Assembly (NCBI GenBank): GCA_031761405.1
Contig: JASEVX010000001.1
Location: forward strand, 195,751,706 to 195,815,705
Length of the DNA stretch: 64,000 nt
DNA from: Serripes groenlandicus
Taxonomy: Eukaryota; Mollusca; Bivalvia; Cardiida; Cardiidae
Direction: 5' to 3'
This document shows, in pieces, positions 1 to 10,770 of this stretch (position 1 is its first letter; every line of letters starts with the position of its first letter). The notes below the pieces were generated by a model, which worked only from the letters and a program-made list of their open reading frames with translations, was not told the DNA's origin and did not search any database. The translations under genes and the position numbers were made by a program.

Positions 1-253
1 TTACTAACTCCTAAAATATCCTTACAAAACTGAATATGAATTATAGTTGAATAATCTTTTCCCCAAAGTTCTGCCCCATATACAAAAATTAAAATCGGTT
101 TTAAGCTTTCTGATTAAATGAGTACTTAAATGTATAAGGTCAATTAGAGACAACCTTTTATGGGGTGTTGTCAGATCCAATTTGTGTACAGTGATACATG
201 TTGGTTGGGTTTAAATGAGATTGCACTAAGAAGGTACAGAAAACATTTCTTAC

Positions 254-347
254 CTTGATTTTCCTGTTCTCTCCAATACTTCATCAACCAGGAATGACCA
301 ATTTTTGGGGCAGCTGGCACAATCTCAGCCAACAACATTAAAGCAGC
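254..347 (-). CDS. NCAPD3: NCAPD3 exon (most 3' seen)
   Basis: 94 bp, in phase 0 and out with 1 nt. It starts after the acceptor TTTGATAG and ends at donor CAAG/GTAAGA. It encodes AALMLLAEIVPAAPKIGH and then SWLMKYWREQENQ, matching the HEAT segment that in vertebrate NCAPD3 reads roughly AWMLLSKIAG. The next exon lies outside the window to the left. Confidence 0.85.
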
Positions 348-1293
348 CTATCAAACAGATAGAGAGATAGATTAACCCTTTCCCACATACAACAAATCTG
401 CAGCAAACAACTTTGAAAATATCTCGGCAGAAATAGGGGATATCTCTGTAAATAAAAGGATAATCATTGAATATATTTGAAAACATTGTGGCAAAAGGGG
501 TAATTGCTCATTATAGCAGGGGCATCACAAATTGTCAGTGGGAGAGAGGTTTGTTTCAGAGGTAGAGTGCCAGCCTCATGATCCAAATATTTCCATTCCT
601 GCAAGAGCATGGTAAAATTATTGAATCTCCCAGCAAACTCGGCAAAACTTTAACCCTTTCTGACATACAACTTTGTAAATATCAAGGCAAAACTATGGAA
701 AAATATCTGTTAATGATATTAATTATTATTGAAGAAATATGAAAACATTGTGGTAACAGGAGAAATTGCTCATTATGAGCAATTTTTTTGTTTTGTCAGA
801 ATATTTTCAAAAGTTGTCTGCTGCAGATGCTTCAAAATGTGTCTGCAAGTGGGAACGTGTTTAATTATGAAGACAGTAGAAATCAAGAGTGATTGATTGA
901 TATAAGTTGTTACATCATGGTTGTAAAATAAATAATTCTAAACAAATGACAGACACATGGTAATCAAACCACTGTTGAGCAATTTCTCCTTTTTCCACAA
1001 TGTTTCCAAATTAATCTTAAGCTTTAATTGATTGATTAGAGTTAAACCGTGTTTCCTGACTATCTCACACCAATCTTTCCAAACATTTGGCTTCTCTTTT
1101 GATATAGACTATTGGCCCATTGATTGAAGATTAATAATTGACTTTTGTCAAATGTCGCAAGAAATGATGGCCAAGCTTGGTTTTAAACTCACACCCCAGA
1201 AATGACGGCCCTCATTGATACGACTGAGCTAAAGGGGCTTCGTGGAAAAAGGCATCAACTGTTGTATGCATGAAGACCAATTTATAAACAAAC
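348..1293. repeat. NCAPD3 intron: two degraded TTAA MITEs and a SINE tail
   Basis: Contains a 5' half MITE at 372-525 (TTAACCCTTTCCCACATA start), a whole degraded MITE at 648-863, and at about 1090-1255 an antisense tRNA-SINE whose end (CGACTGAGCTAAAGGGG) is a decayed box A. The SINE at 1090 is of the same subfamily as the copy at 32180-32399. No coding sequence seen. Confidence 0.6.
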
Positions 1294-1396
1294 CTCGTTA
1301 TTCTCTGTCCCTATGTGGGTCTCCAGGGCAGATATGAGGGTGGATTTAATTTTACCCTGTCTAGACCAGTGGTGACACGCCTTTTGGAGATAACGT
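1294..1396 (-). CDS. NCAPD3: NCAPD3 exon
   Basis: 103 bp, taking 1 nt to complete the previous codon and ending in phase 0. The acceptor is strong (CGTTTTCTTTTAG); the donor GAG/GTTTGT is weak. It encodes RYLQKACHHWSRQGKIK and then STLISALETHIGTENNE. This fills the interval between the flanking exons exactly in phase and keeps the family pattern RYL..A..W and ISH.GTE. Confidence 0.82.
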
Positions 1397-2343
1397 CTAA
1401 AAGAAAACGATGTGTTTGTGAAACACCAAATGACCTTAGGTGGCATTGGTCAATGGTCAGTTTAAAGGTTATAGTATCAAACAATTTGGATTCATTAGCA
1501 AGGATGCGTCAAAAAAATATACATGCCAAATATTGAAGGACCACATGTTTCGTCTGACTACAACTAATTAAGTTAAAATGTGATGGACAGACATAAAACA
1601 GAGAAGTGGTGCCCAAGTTGCAACACAAACATTGGGACATGCTAACTTTATCCTGTGCAGCTGTGTTTATGTAAGATATATGACTAAATTAGAGTAACTC
1701 TCTTAATTATGACATATTTCAAGCCCAACTATTCCATGTTATTTTTCAGCACAAATAGACGAGCAATAACCCCTTAAAAGTTGAATAATTAAAAATTATG
1801 ATTATAATTCAATTTTGACCAAGATTGTTTATCATTAACAATGAAGATATTTATTAAACAACAGACATATTTTTAGCAGGGCTGATGAAATTTTGAAATC
1901 TCAATCGGTCCAGTATGAATCCTACCCCTTCATAGATGTATGCATTTAGAGGATATAAAATTGAAAAACATTTGTATGCAGAGAAATTGATTGTTCTGGT
2001 CAATTTACCTTTTCTATCACCATGTTTTCAAACATTGGTTGCTTCAGTGGCATCAGGGCAAAGTCAATCCATTGCATGAAGTCAATGCCACCAGTATGCA
2101 GTGGCAAGACACAGCTATGAGGGCAAAGTCAATCCATTGCATGAAGTCTATGCCACCAGAACCAGGCCAGCCAGTGCAAACGCGCTGTCTGACTTGGCTA
2201 ATCAACTCAACATATCTATCTTTATATTCCTAGAATTAGCTGTGGACTCTTCCAAATAGAAAGCTGGACATGTCCATTTAAAAAAAAATCAGCATTGAAA
2301 GGGTAAAAGAAATGGCTATCACAAGAGAGAAATTATACTTTAC
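1397..2343. other. NCAPD3 intron with no recognised gene
   Basis: AT-rich non-coding sequence. A roughly 65-bp direct duplication (unit starts GGGCAAAGTCAATCCATT, near 2056 and 2121) creates short spurious open frames. Nothing else seen. Confidence 0.5.
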
Positions 2344-2418
2344 CTTTGATCTACACTGTGGGGTTCTGTTATAATGCCTAGTAAACTCCAGGCCAGCTGG
2401 TGACAATCAGATGTGGAC
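2344..2418 (-). CDS. NCAPD3: NCAPD3 exon
   Basis: 75 bp, phase 1 nt in and 2 nt out. It encodes STSDCHQLAWSLLGIITEP followed by HSVDQ, like the family's QVLAWALL segment. Its acceptor (CATTTCAG) lies directly against a 44-bp tandem array whose units resemble the acceptor region. Confidence 0.82.
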
Positions 2419-2721
2419 CTGAAATGTAAATTATCATGAGAGTATGAAGAAACATGTGCCGTCTGCCATGTAAATTATCCTGAGAGTATGAAGAAACATG
2501 TGCCTTCTGCCATGTAAATTATCCTGAGAGTATGAAGACACATGTGCCTTCTGCCATGTAAATTATCCTGAGAGTATTTAGAAACATGTGCCTTCTGCCA
2601 TGTAAATAATTACGAGAATGAAGAAACCTGTGCATTCTCCCATTTGAATTATTATGAGCGCATGAAGAGACATGTGTGCTATCTGCCATTTTCATTATCA
2701 AGAGTGTATGAAGAAACATAT
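2419..2721. repeat. 44-bp tandem repeat, about 6 copies
   Basis: Units starting CCATGTAAATTATC occur at 2466, 2510, 2554 and 2598, with diverged ones near 2640 and 2686, and a first copy touching the exon boundary at 2419. Most spacings are exactly 44 bp. The array lies in the intron directly upstream (minus strand) of the exon at 2344-2418. Confidence 0.85.
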
Positions 2722-2820
2722 AACCAACAAGTCATAGTGTGACAGACAGATGATGATTCCTAGTGTCTTCCTGCCAAGGCAGAGCAACAACAAAGACTTC
2801 TATAGAAGAGAAGGGAATTA

Positions 2821-4984
2821 ACAAGAGCTGTCGGAGGACAGCATGCTCGAATTTTTTGTGCTTGCCAATAAAACAAAACTTTCTTGGGTGATAGAGAAAA
2901 CATAACCAAGTACTTTATCATATTATTTATAAGCAAAGTAATTTATATGTCGAAAAAGAGTCTTTTCTTACAAAAACCTTTACTGGATTATGCACCCTTA
3001 GCTGTTGGTTGAGGTAATGAAGGTAAAAAGATTCTTGTAAGTGTTTAAGCTATATCTCTAATTGTTTTGAAAAACATCGATTTGGTATGAAGAACTTAAC
3101 CAAAATTATAAATAAAAAAGAGGGCCATCCATGATGGCCCTGGATCGCTCACCTTAATTATACAATGTACTGTTATGCAAAACACATCAAGACAATTATT
3201 CTGAATGCAACCTCCAGTGTTAACAAGATTTTCCTTCATTTGGCCTAGTGATCTATAAATTATTTTTCCTGATATGACCCATATTCCAACATGGACTAGA
3301 TATCATCAAAACAACATTCTGACAAATTTTCAACTTTCTCAAAGTAAAAATGCGGCCTCCGGAGTTTGAACAATATTTTCCTTTATTGACCTTGTTTCTG
3401 ACCCCCATATGACCCATATTCGAACTTGAACTAGATATCATTTAGACAAACATTCTGACCAAATTTCAAGATGCTTAAGCAAAAAATGCGGCATCCAAAG
3501 TGTTAACAAGATTTTCCTTCAGTTTGCCCTAGTGACCCAATTTTTGACCCAGCATGACCTGTATTCGAACTTGGCCTAGATATCATTCAGCTAAACATTC
3601 TGACCAAATTTCAAGCTGCTGTAGCAAAACATGCGGCTTCTACAGAGTTAACAAGATTTCCCCTCAATTTGGCCTAGTGACCTAGTTTCTGACCCAATAT
3701 GACCCATATTTAAACTTGACCTACATATCATCAAGACAAACATTATGATAAAGTTTCCGCATGCTCAAGTTGAAAATGTGGCCTCTAGAGTGTTAACAAG
3801 ATTTCGCTTCAATTTGACCTAGTGACCTCGTTTTTGACCTCATATGGCCCAGTTTCGAACATGTCCAAGATTTTATGGAGATGAATGTTCATGAAGACTG
3901 GATGCAAAATGTAGCCTGTAGAGTGTTAAGTTTATAAGCTAAATCACTAATTGTTTTGAAAAAAAGTGGAGTGGTATGAAAAACTTAACCAAAATTCTAA
4001 GTCGAAAAAGGGCCATAATTCTTACAAAAATCTTGACAGAGTTATATAATCTTCTCTGTTGATAGAAGTATTGATGGTGAATAAGTGTTGTAAGTTTCGA
4101 GGCGATGCCTGTAATGGTTTTGAAAAAAAGTGAATTGATACAAAAAACTTAACCAAAATTCTTAGTAAAAAAGGGCCATATTTCTTACAAAAACCTTGAC
4201 AGAGTTATGTACTCTTGTCTGTTGATGGAGGTAATGATGGTGAAAAAGTGTTGTAAGTTTCAAAGCAACATCTGTAATGGTTTTGAAATAAAGTAAATTG
4301 GTACAAAAAATTAACTGAAATTCCGAGTTATGTACTCTTGTCTGTTGATGCCGCTAATGATGGTGAACAAGTGTTGTCAGTTTCGAAGCCATATCTGTAA
4401 TGGTTTTGAAAATAAGTAAATTGGTACAAAAAACTAAACCAAAATTCTAAGTCGAAAAAGGGCCATAATTCTTACAAAAACCTCGACAGAGTTATGTACT
4501 CTTGTCTGTTGATGCCGCTAATGATGGTGAACAAGTGTTGTCAGTTTCGAAGCCATATCTGTAATGGTTTTGAAAATAAGTAAATTGGTACAAAAAACTA
4601 AACCAAAATTCTAAGTCGAAAAAGGGCCATAATTCTTACAAAAATATTGACAGAGTTATGTACACTTCTCTGTTGATAGATGTATTGATGGTGAATAAGT
4701 GTTGTAAGTTTCGAAGACATATCTGTAATGGTTTTGAAAAAAAGTGAATTGGTACAAAAACTTAACCAAAATTCTTAGTAAAAAAAGGGCCATAATTCTT
4801 ACAAAAATATTGACAGAGTTATGTACTCTTGTCTGTTGATGGATATAATGATGGTGAATAAGTGTTGTAAGTTTCAAAGCAATATCTGTAATGGTTTTGA
4901 CAAAAAAGGGAATTGGTACAAAAACCTTAACCAAGGTGTGACACCAACGCCGACGCCGGGGCGAGTAGTATAGCTAGCTAAAAA
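2821..4984 (+). mobile_element. ACAAGAG element with 140-bp tandem core
   Basis: The 5' end is ACAAGAGCTGTCGGAGGACAGC with a CTGTC/GACAG hairpin followed by GCTCGA; the 3' end is GGCGAGTAGTATAGCTAGCTAAAA. The core has about eight units of roughly 140 bp containing AAAAAGGGCCATAATTCTTAC and ACTCTTGTCTGTTGATG. A second, 3'-truncated element (AGAGGGCCATCCATGATGG start) is nested at about 3114-3928 and splits one core unit. Non-autonomous; no ORF. Likely a rolling-circle Helentron-type element similar to bivalve pearl elements (inference). Confidence 0.7.
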
Positions 4985-5040
4985 TGAGGGAAAGCATCAG
5001 CAACTTAAATATCAGGTTATTAGTTCGATGGATACCCTAC

Positions 5041-5154
5041 CTTACTTTGAGGACCACATTATCAAGTATCAAATCTTCTAGAATCTCAAAACATTTCTCC
5101 GATATGCTGGACTCTCTGTCTAAAACAAGGGGGAGTACTCCCATCAACCAGGTT
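5041..5154 (-). CDS. NCAPD3: NCAPD3 exon
   Basis: 114 bp, 1 nt in and 2 nt out. It encodes TWLMGVLPLVLDRESSIS, then EKCFEILEDLILDN and VVLKVR. The family reads W..GV.P.V.D.ES.V.EK..EFL..LLL..I here. The donor is AAGTAAG/GTAGGG; a GT five bases earlier (AAA/GTAAGG) also looks like a donor but would break phase with the next exon. Confidence 0.85.
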
Positions 5155-5305
5155 CTAAAATATAAACGGACAATATAATTATGATTTGTTAGTTTGTTTT
5201 AAGCAGCTAAAACTTGGGGGTAATACTCACAACAGCCAGTTCTAAAATATAAAGGGACAATAAGTTTTAATATTACAAAGATTTTTAGCAATATATGAAG
5301 TGCTA

Positions 5306-6243
5306 TCCAAAAGTTTGTGGACAAATATCATAAATTTAATAGTTGTGTATATCCACAAATGAAACTTTCAGATACAGTAATTTAACATATTTTCAATTAA
5401 TTCTGAAAATGGTAATTTGGTAGTTAATTATCTCAAGAACAATTGATGATATCCATAGTAACATGCGTTCTTAATACCGCTGGTGATATTATTGCATGTC
5501 TAATCTAGTGGTAGTGCAAAATATACTGTAACACACAAAATGTAAATGAAGTGACATCATTAACAAACCACTATAACATGTTAATGTTTATTGCACACTC
5601 TGTCCTTAGAAATCCAACTATTTTAAAGTTAGTAGAGTGTTTATTGTAGCCTTAATAAAATTACATTGGAGGAAAAGATGAAACAGTATGCGATGAAACA
5701 GTTGTGTCAACCTTGTGAAAACACCATTTAAGACAATGCAAGTTTATTGCATTATAAACATGTGCTTGGTGCCAAGATTTATGAAAAGAAGGAAGGAGAG
5801 AAGCAGAATCAAAATGGTTTCTTGCATGAAAGCAAATTACCCGCCTTAATCCCCAGACCCAATGCGTTGTGAATTTTTCCTATTCCCAAAACCTAAATAG
5901 AAAACTGTAGGGAACACAATTCACATACCTGTCCGACCTGGAAAGAAGCACAGTCATAGCTTTATTCTTACTTGGAAGAAAAGTTCAAAGGGTGTTTTAC
6001 ATTGGATAGGGAGTCACCAAAAATGTGTGGCAGAGCAAGGTAGTTACTTGTGAAGTTATATTGACGGCGTCAAAATGGATTGACCTGCCGGACACTGCTG
6101 CATGTGACCCGTTTGACGAATGTGACCATAATTCTGTAAAATTGTCAACACTTATCATGATTGAAGGTAATATATATAGTAAATTATTTGGAATTAATGC
6201 TATTCGTTTAGACTTTTATTAAGTTTGTCCACAAACTTTTGGA
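5306..6243. mobile_element. Tc1/mariner-like element, non-autonomous
   Basis: Inverted ends TCCAAAAGTTTGTGGACAAA (left) and its reverse complement (right) are flanked by TA on both sides (5304-5305 and 6244-6245). The 938-bp interior has no transposase ORF, only a 65-codon spurious frame. This fits an internally deleted IS630/Tc1/mariner derivative. It lies in the NCAPD3 intron between the exons at 5041 and 7500. Confidence 0.8.
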
Positions 6244-6556
6244 TAGCCCCCTCGTACAGGTATAATACAACAGCAGGAAACCTTTCTTATGAGAGATTAT
6301 CAGTCCCATAGATGATATAAAATAATGTTGTATATGATAAAGCATCAGTTACACGAAATAACATCAATATTTCACGGGTTATATGTAATACATATATATC
6401 ATTCATTTATGATGGAAAGTTATATACAATAATTCTTATCCTTCAAGATTTCAAATGCTAATTACAGACTAATACTGACACACTTGTTCGTTACGAGCGC
6501 ATAAATATCACTCAGGATATAATCAATGTATCAACGCTCTATTGTTTGAATGGTGC

Positions 6557-6767
6557 TTAACCCTTTCTTACGCCTCTGCAGCAGACGGCTTTTTGAAAAC
6601 AGTGACAAAAGAAGATGCTCAAAGCAAGCAATTTCTCCTTTTGGCACAATGTTTTCCACTTTTAGTCTTTAATAGGTTATTCATTCAATTATAGAGATTT
6701 TCCATTTTTTGACAAAATATGTTCAAAGTCGTCTGCTGCAGAATTGTCATATGAAGGAAAAGGTTAA
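6557..6767. mobile_element. TTAA palindromic MITE
   Basis: TTAA on both ends with CCCTTTC and GGAAAAGG termini. Internal CTGCAGCAGACGGCTTTTTG and its approximate inverse near the other end (TCGTCTGCTGCAG), and a central GAGCAATTTCTCC-type half. Intronic to NCAPD3. Confidence 0.75.
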
Positions 6768-7245
6768 CACAGTTTTCAACAGTATTTCAGTTATATCATG
6801 CCATTTCCAGGGTCAATCATGTGAGTCAACATCTAGTTTCTAGAAAACAAACTGACAATCAGTTTATAAAGTTTTGGTTTTGTTTTAAGCCTTACCAGGA
6901 GCATTTCAAAAACATTATGGCAAGTAGAAGTTGCTTAAAAGTAGTCTTCTGCAGTTGTCAAGTTGCATTTGCTTCTTTGAAGGGGCTAATTTGATGAGAA
7001 AAGGGAGCATATAACTGAAATTAGGCAGGCACCATTTTGTACATATGAGCTAAGTCAGACCTTTCCAACGTACAGACAACTCAATCTGTCAATCATACTG
7101 TCATTTCTATTTTATTGCCTATATGTCTTATGCGCAATGGCTCCTTAAGCCACCATGATTTCACAAGTAATTTTCTGCAAATGCAGTAAAATGCTTCTGC
7201 ATGTGGGAAATGATTAAAATAAATATTACAAATATAACAGTATTG

Positions 7246-7485
7246 ACAAGAGATGTTTGTCAAACATTATGCACCCCTGATAGTTACATTGTCTGGAACA
7301 TATTCAAGCTCACTGTGACCTCGATCAAATGATCTCAAATTCAATAGGGGTCATCTACTGGTCCTGCCCAACCTCCCTGACAAGTCTGAGTATGTTAGAT
7401 CCAAGCAATATCTAGTTATCAATCATTCAAGCTTTGGTCTACTGACCGACATGTGCAAAGATATATAACGGTGGGCATAATAATC
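7246..7485 (+). mobile_element. Short ACAAGAG element (minimal form)
   Basis: Starts ACAAGAGATGTTTGTCAAACATTATGC, with a TGTTTG/CAAACA hairpin, and ends GGTGGGCATAATAATC. ATTATGC near the left end is inverted as GCATAAT at the right end. About 240 bp with no core array. It ends 14 bp before an NCAPD3 exon. Confidence 0.55.
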
Positions 7486-7499
7486 ATTAATAGACCTAC

Positions 7500-7615
7500 G
7501 TTTGTAAGAATTTGTCATGTGACATCTCCATGAGTATATCTGTCAAGGACTGCAGGGCTTGTTTCCGGACAGATAACCCTGGATCTCTACAGTGATCTGT
7601 CAATACTTCTAGATT
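7500..7615 (-). CDS. NCAPD3: NCAPD3 exon (HEAT repeat)
   Basis: 116 bp, phase 0 in and 2 nt out. It encodes [19 protein letters not shown], then [19 protein letters not shown]. The block [15 protein letters not shown] is nearly identical to vertebrate NCAPD3. Two AGs lie 7 nt apart at the acceptor; only the upstream one (CACCTAG/AATCTAG) keeps phase with the preceding exon. Confidence 0.9.
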
Positions 7616-7734
7616 CTAGGTGACAAATATATAACAGGATGAAATATAGATATAATATAATATGCAAGGGTGATCAAAGGAACACACATTATGCATGCCA
7701 ATATGCCAGTAAGTGAAAGGGTGACAATCAAACG

Positions 7735-8100
7735 GTTTGTTTGTGTTTGTTGTATGGTGTTTTACGCCACTTTCAACCATTTTTAAGCTATATCACGGCG
7801 TTTCCTGGGTAAGTAACCAGTACTACTGGTCCATTTATCCTGACACAAGCTATATCACGGCGTTTCCTGGGTTAGTAACCAGTACTACTGGTCCATTTAT
7901 CCTGACACAAGCTATATCATGGCGTTTCCTGGGTAAGTAACCAGTACTACTGGTCCATTTATCCTGACACAAGCAAGTAAGTTGTAATAACCCAGAGTGC
8001 CAAGGAAGGCAGCCATTACTACCATTTTTAAAGATTTGGTTTGACCCTGCCAGGGATCAAACCATTGACGCTCTACCACTACACCATCGAGGCGGTACAA
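7735..8100 (-). repeat. tRNA-derived SINE with internal 3 x 62-bp repeat
   Basis: Antisense SINE: tail TTTGTTTG and TTTTACGCC at the left, TATCACGGCG core, and a tRNA-like head at the right (GGGATCAAACC box B, then ACCATCGAGGCGGT). A 62-bp unit (AAGCTATATCACGGCGTTTC start) is present three times at 7785, 7847 and 7909. Confidence 0.65.
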
Positions 8101-8223
8101 ACAAACAGAAGACAAGAAGTACTATAATACTGATTAAGATATACAAGAGGACTATCATGGTCCTATACAGCTCCCTTGATTGAAGCGAACTTAAATAGCT
8201 TTCAATGTTCTTACTTTATATAT

Positions 8224-9110
8224 ACAAGAGTGCTATGATAGCCCTGGATCGCTCACCTGATTTTCTTTTTTTCCACCTATTGGCCATAGTTTCCAACCAA
8301 TCAACTTGGCTTGGAGGAATCTGATAGAGGGTCACCCTAGGAACTTTTCTACAAAATTATTTGAAAATCGGCCTGACACTTTCGGAGGAGAAGATTTTTT
8401 AAGTTTTCACTATAGCATATAAGGAAAAATAGCCCCGCCCCCTGGTGACCATGTTATTTCACCAATCAACATGGCTTGATGAAATCTGATAGAAATCTGA
8501 TAGAGGGTCATCCAAGGACAATTCTACAAAACTATTTGAAAATCGGCCTTACACTTTTGGAGGAGAAGATTTTTTAAGTTTTCACTATAGCCATATAAGG
8601 CAAAATAGCCCTGCCCACTGGTGGAAATGTTTTTCGACCAATCAACATGGCTTGAAGGAATCTGATAGTGGGTCACTTAAGGAACATTTCTACAAAATTA
8701 TTTGAAAATCAGCCCGACACTTTCGGAGGAAAAGATTTTTTAAGTTTTCACTATAGCCATATAAGGCAAAATAGCACCGCCCCGCTGGCGGACATGTTTT
8801 TCGACCAATTAACATGACTTGAAGGAATCTGACAGGATCATCCAAGGAACATTTCTACAACATTATTTGAAAATCTGCCAACCAGTTTGGGAGAAGAAGA
8901 ATTTTGAAGTTTTTTTCATTTCGTTGCCATGGAAACCAGAATTCTGCATGGATCTCAAAAAATTGAAGGAATTCTGGTGAGGTCATTGAGAGGATGCTTT
9001 CTGTAAAGTTTCTTCCCAATTGACCCACTGGTTACTGAGAAGAAGTTGACGCACGACGGACAAAAGGCGATCACAATAACTCACCTTGAGCAAAGCTCAG
9101 GTGAGCTAAT
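8224..9110 (+). mobile_element. ACAAGAG element, GCTCACCTGA type
   Basis: The 5' end is ACAAGAGTGCTATGATAGC, then GATCGCTCACCTGA. The 3' end is CTCACCTTGAGCAAAGCTCAGGTGAGCTAA, whose TCAGGTGAGC is the inverse of the 5' motif. The core is four to five units of about 165 bp (CCTGGTGG-CCATG, ACCAATCAACATGGCTTGA, TTATTTGAAAATCGGCC). A G/C/A-rich stretch (GACGCACGACGGACAAAAGG) precedes the 3' hairpin. Confidence 0.75.
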
Positions 9111-9628
9111 AAGAAAACAAGCCCAAAACCCCAGGTACTATTGTTTCTCAACGGCTTGAACAAAAATCAACAATCTTAGTAGAGGGTGACATAAGGTACA
9201 TTTGTAACAAATTATTATCAAATTAGACACATACTTTTGTACAAGAAGAATTTAAAAGTATCAAAATAGCTATATAAGCAAGGCGGCAATGTTTATCAAC
9301 TGATCAACGAGACTTGAAGTGAAAACCAAGACTGGTTATACTACAACAGCTCAGCCATTTCTTTCCACAGCATTATGGCATGTTCGAGTGGTAAAATGTT
9401 GCCCTATTCAACAAATAATATAAACTACATTACTCAACAAAATATAGCATTACTAATCTGTCAAAGAGTACTGGATAAGTCTCAAGCAAGAAGTCATCTT
9501 ACTCGTTTAGCCCTTCCAACTTGCAGCTATTTTTTTAACAGTTTGAAGAAGACAACTTTGAATACATTGTGGCAAAAGGAGATTTTGTTAATAATGGTTT
9601 TCTCATGGGACAGCTCGTATACACTTAC
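9111..9628. repeat. Degraded core-repeat fragment and unique sequence
   Basis: 9111-9330 carries a decayed ACAAGAG core unit (TTAGTAGAGGGTGACATAAGG). The rest is intron of NCAPD3 with MITE-like fragments near 9540-9590. No gene seen. Confidence 0.45.
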
Positions 9629-9762
9629 CTGTTTGGTAAAATGGGGAGCTTCAAACAGTATGGCATTTTCTAAAGCTTGTAGGGCTGCTTTTCTTACATT
9701 AACTTTGTCATCCTTAGCCCTCCTTCGTAACATGGAAAACAATCCCTCACTGTCCGATAAGT
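9629..9762 (-). CDS. NCAPD3: NCAPD3 exon (HEAT repeat)
   Basis: 134 bp, 2 nt in and phase 0 out, with donor CAG/GTAAGT. It encodes LSDSEGLFSMLRRRAKDD, then KVNVRKAALQALENAILF and EAPHFTKQ. MLRRR..D.K.NVRK.ALQ.L is a diagnostic HEAT motif of NCAPD3. Confidence 0.9.
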
Positions 9763-9785
9763 CTAAAAAAAATGGAAAGTGTCTT

Positions 9786-9966
9786 AACGCTTTCCCAAAT
9801 GCAGATGCTTTTTCACGCCTCTACAGCAAATGACTTTTGTGACAAATGGAGAAACTTTTGCCACAATGTTTTCAAATATATTCAATAATGTTTCTTTCAT
9901 TTAGAGATTTTCCATGATTTCTAAGTTGTATGCTGCCAATTTATTGAATTTGGGAAAGGGTTTAGT
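9786..9966. repeat. Degraded TTAA MITE
   Basis: Starts TTAACGCTTTCCC and ends TTTGGGAAAGGGTTTAG, with CACAATGTTTTCAAA in the middle. Diverged copy. Confidence 0.55.
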
Positions 9967-10079
9967 CTCAAGATGGCCCTTATCCCTTTAAAAGTGAATT
10001 CTGACATCATCACCAGCAAGCATGTTCATCATTTTGAAACCGGTTTGATTCTGTTGACAGAAAGGGATCAAATAAAGGG

Positions 10080-10770
10080 ACAGCCACACACATTGTGCAA
10101 GTAAAGATTATTTTTCAGGGCGGGACCCATTTTGATCCCAGGGGCATAATTTGAACAATCTTTATAGAGGATCAGCAGATAATGCTACACATTAAATATC
10201 AAAGCTATAGGCCTTTCAGTTTCAGACAATAATATTTTCATAGATTTTCCCTATATATCTCTGTAAAACAGGCGACCCCTGGGGTTGGGCCAATTTTGAC
10301 CCTAGGGGCATAATTTGAACAATCTTTGTAAAAGACTACTAGATTTTGCTACACACCAAATATCTAAGCTCTAGGCCTTTAAGTTACAGATGAGAAGATT
10401 TTCAAAGATTTTCCCTATATAGCTCTATGTAAAATAGGCGACCCCTGGGGTTGGGCCAATTTGTCCCAAGGTGCATAATTTGAAAATCTATGTAGAGGAC
10501 TACTAGACATTGCTACACACCAAATATCTAAGCTCTAGGCCTTTCGGTTTCAGACAAGAAGATTTTTGAAGTTTTCAGTATATATATATATATATACATA
10601 TAAGGAAAACAAGCCTTGTTTTTCAAAGGAACGGAATAATTTCAACAATATTGGTAGAGGGTCACACAAGGATTATTTGTGCCAAATTAGTTTTAAATCG
10701 GGTCTGCTTTTGGACAAGAAGTTTTTTAATTTTTTACTATATAATATATACATATATAAGGAAAACAAAT
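10080..10770. repeat. Tandem array, units of about 170-180 bp, truncated element
   Basis: Three to four units with GGCGACCCCTGGGGTTGGGCC, GGGGCATAATTTGAACAATC and CACACCAAATATCTAAGC, followed by two units of the TGGACAAGAAG type. No complete ends seen. An AT microsatellite (TATATATATATATA) lies at 10580. Short open frames here are spurious. Confidence 0.6.

Noticed and set aside
1991..2233. Minus-strand candidate exon ending MVIEK/GTAAAT near 2005 as the missing NCAPD3 exon
   Set aside because: Phase fits, but the sequence overlaps MITE-like bases and a local duplication; the exon at 1294-1396 fits both phase and family similarity far better.
4656..4934. 92-codon minus ORF
   Set aside because: Lies entirely in the 140-bp core repeats of an ACAAGAG element and repeats its own sequence with the period of the array.
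9375..9833. 152-codon plus ORF
   Set aside because: It is antisense to a well-supported NCAPD3 exon (9629-9762) and runs through MITE sequence.
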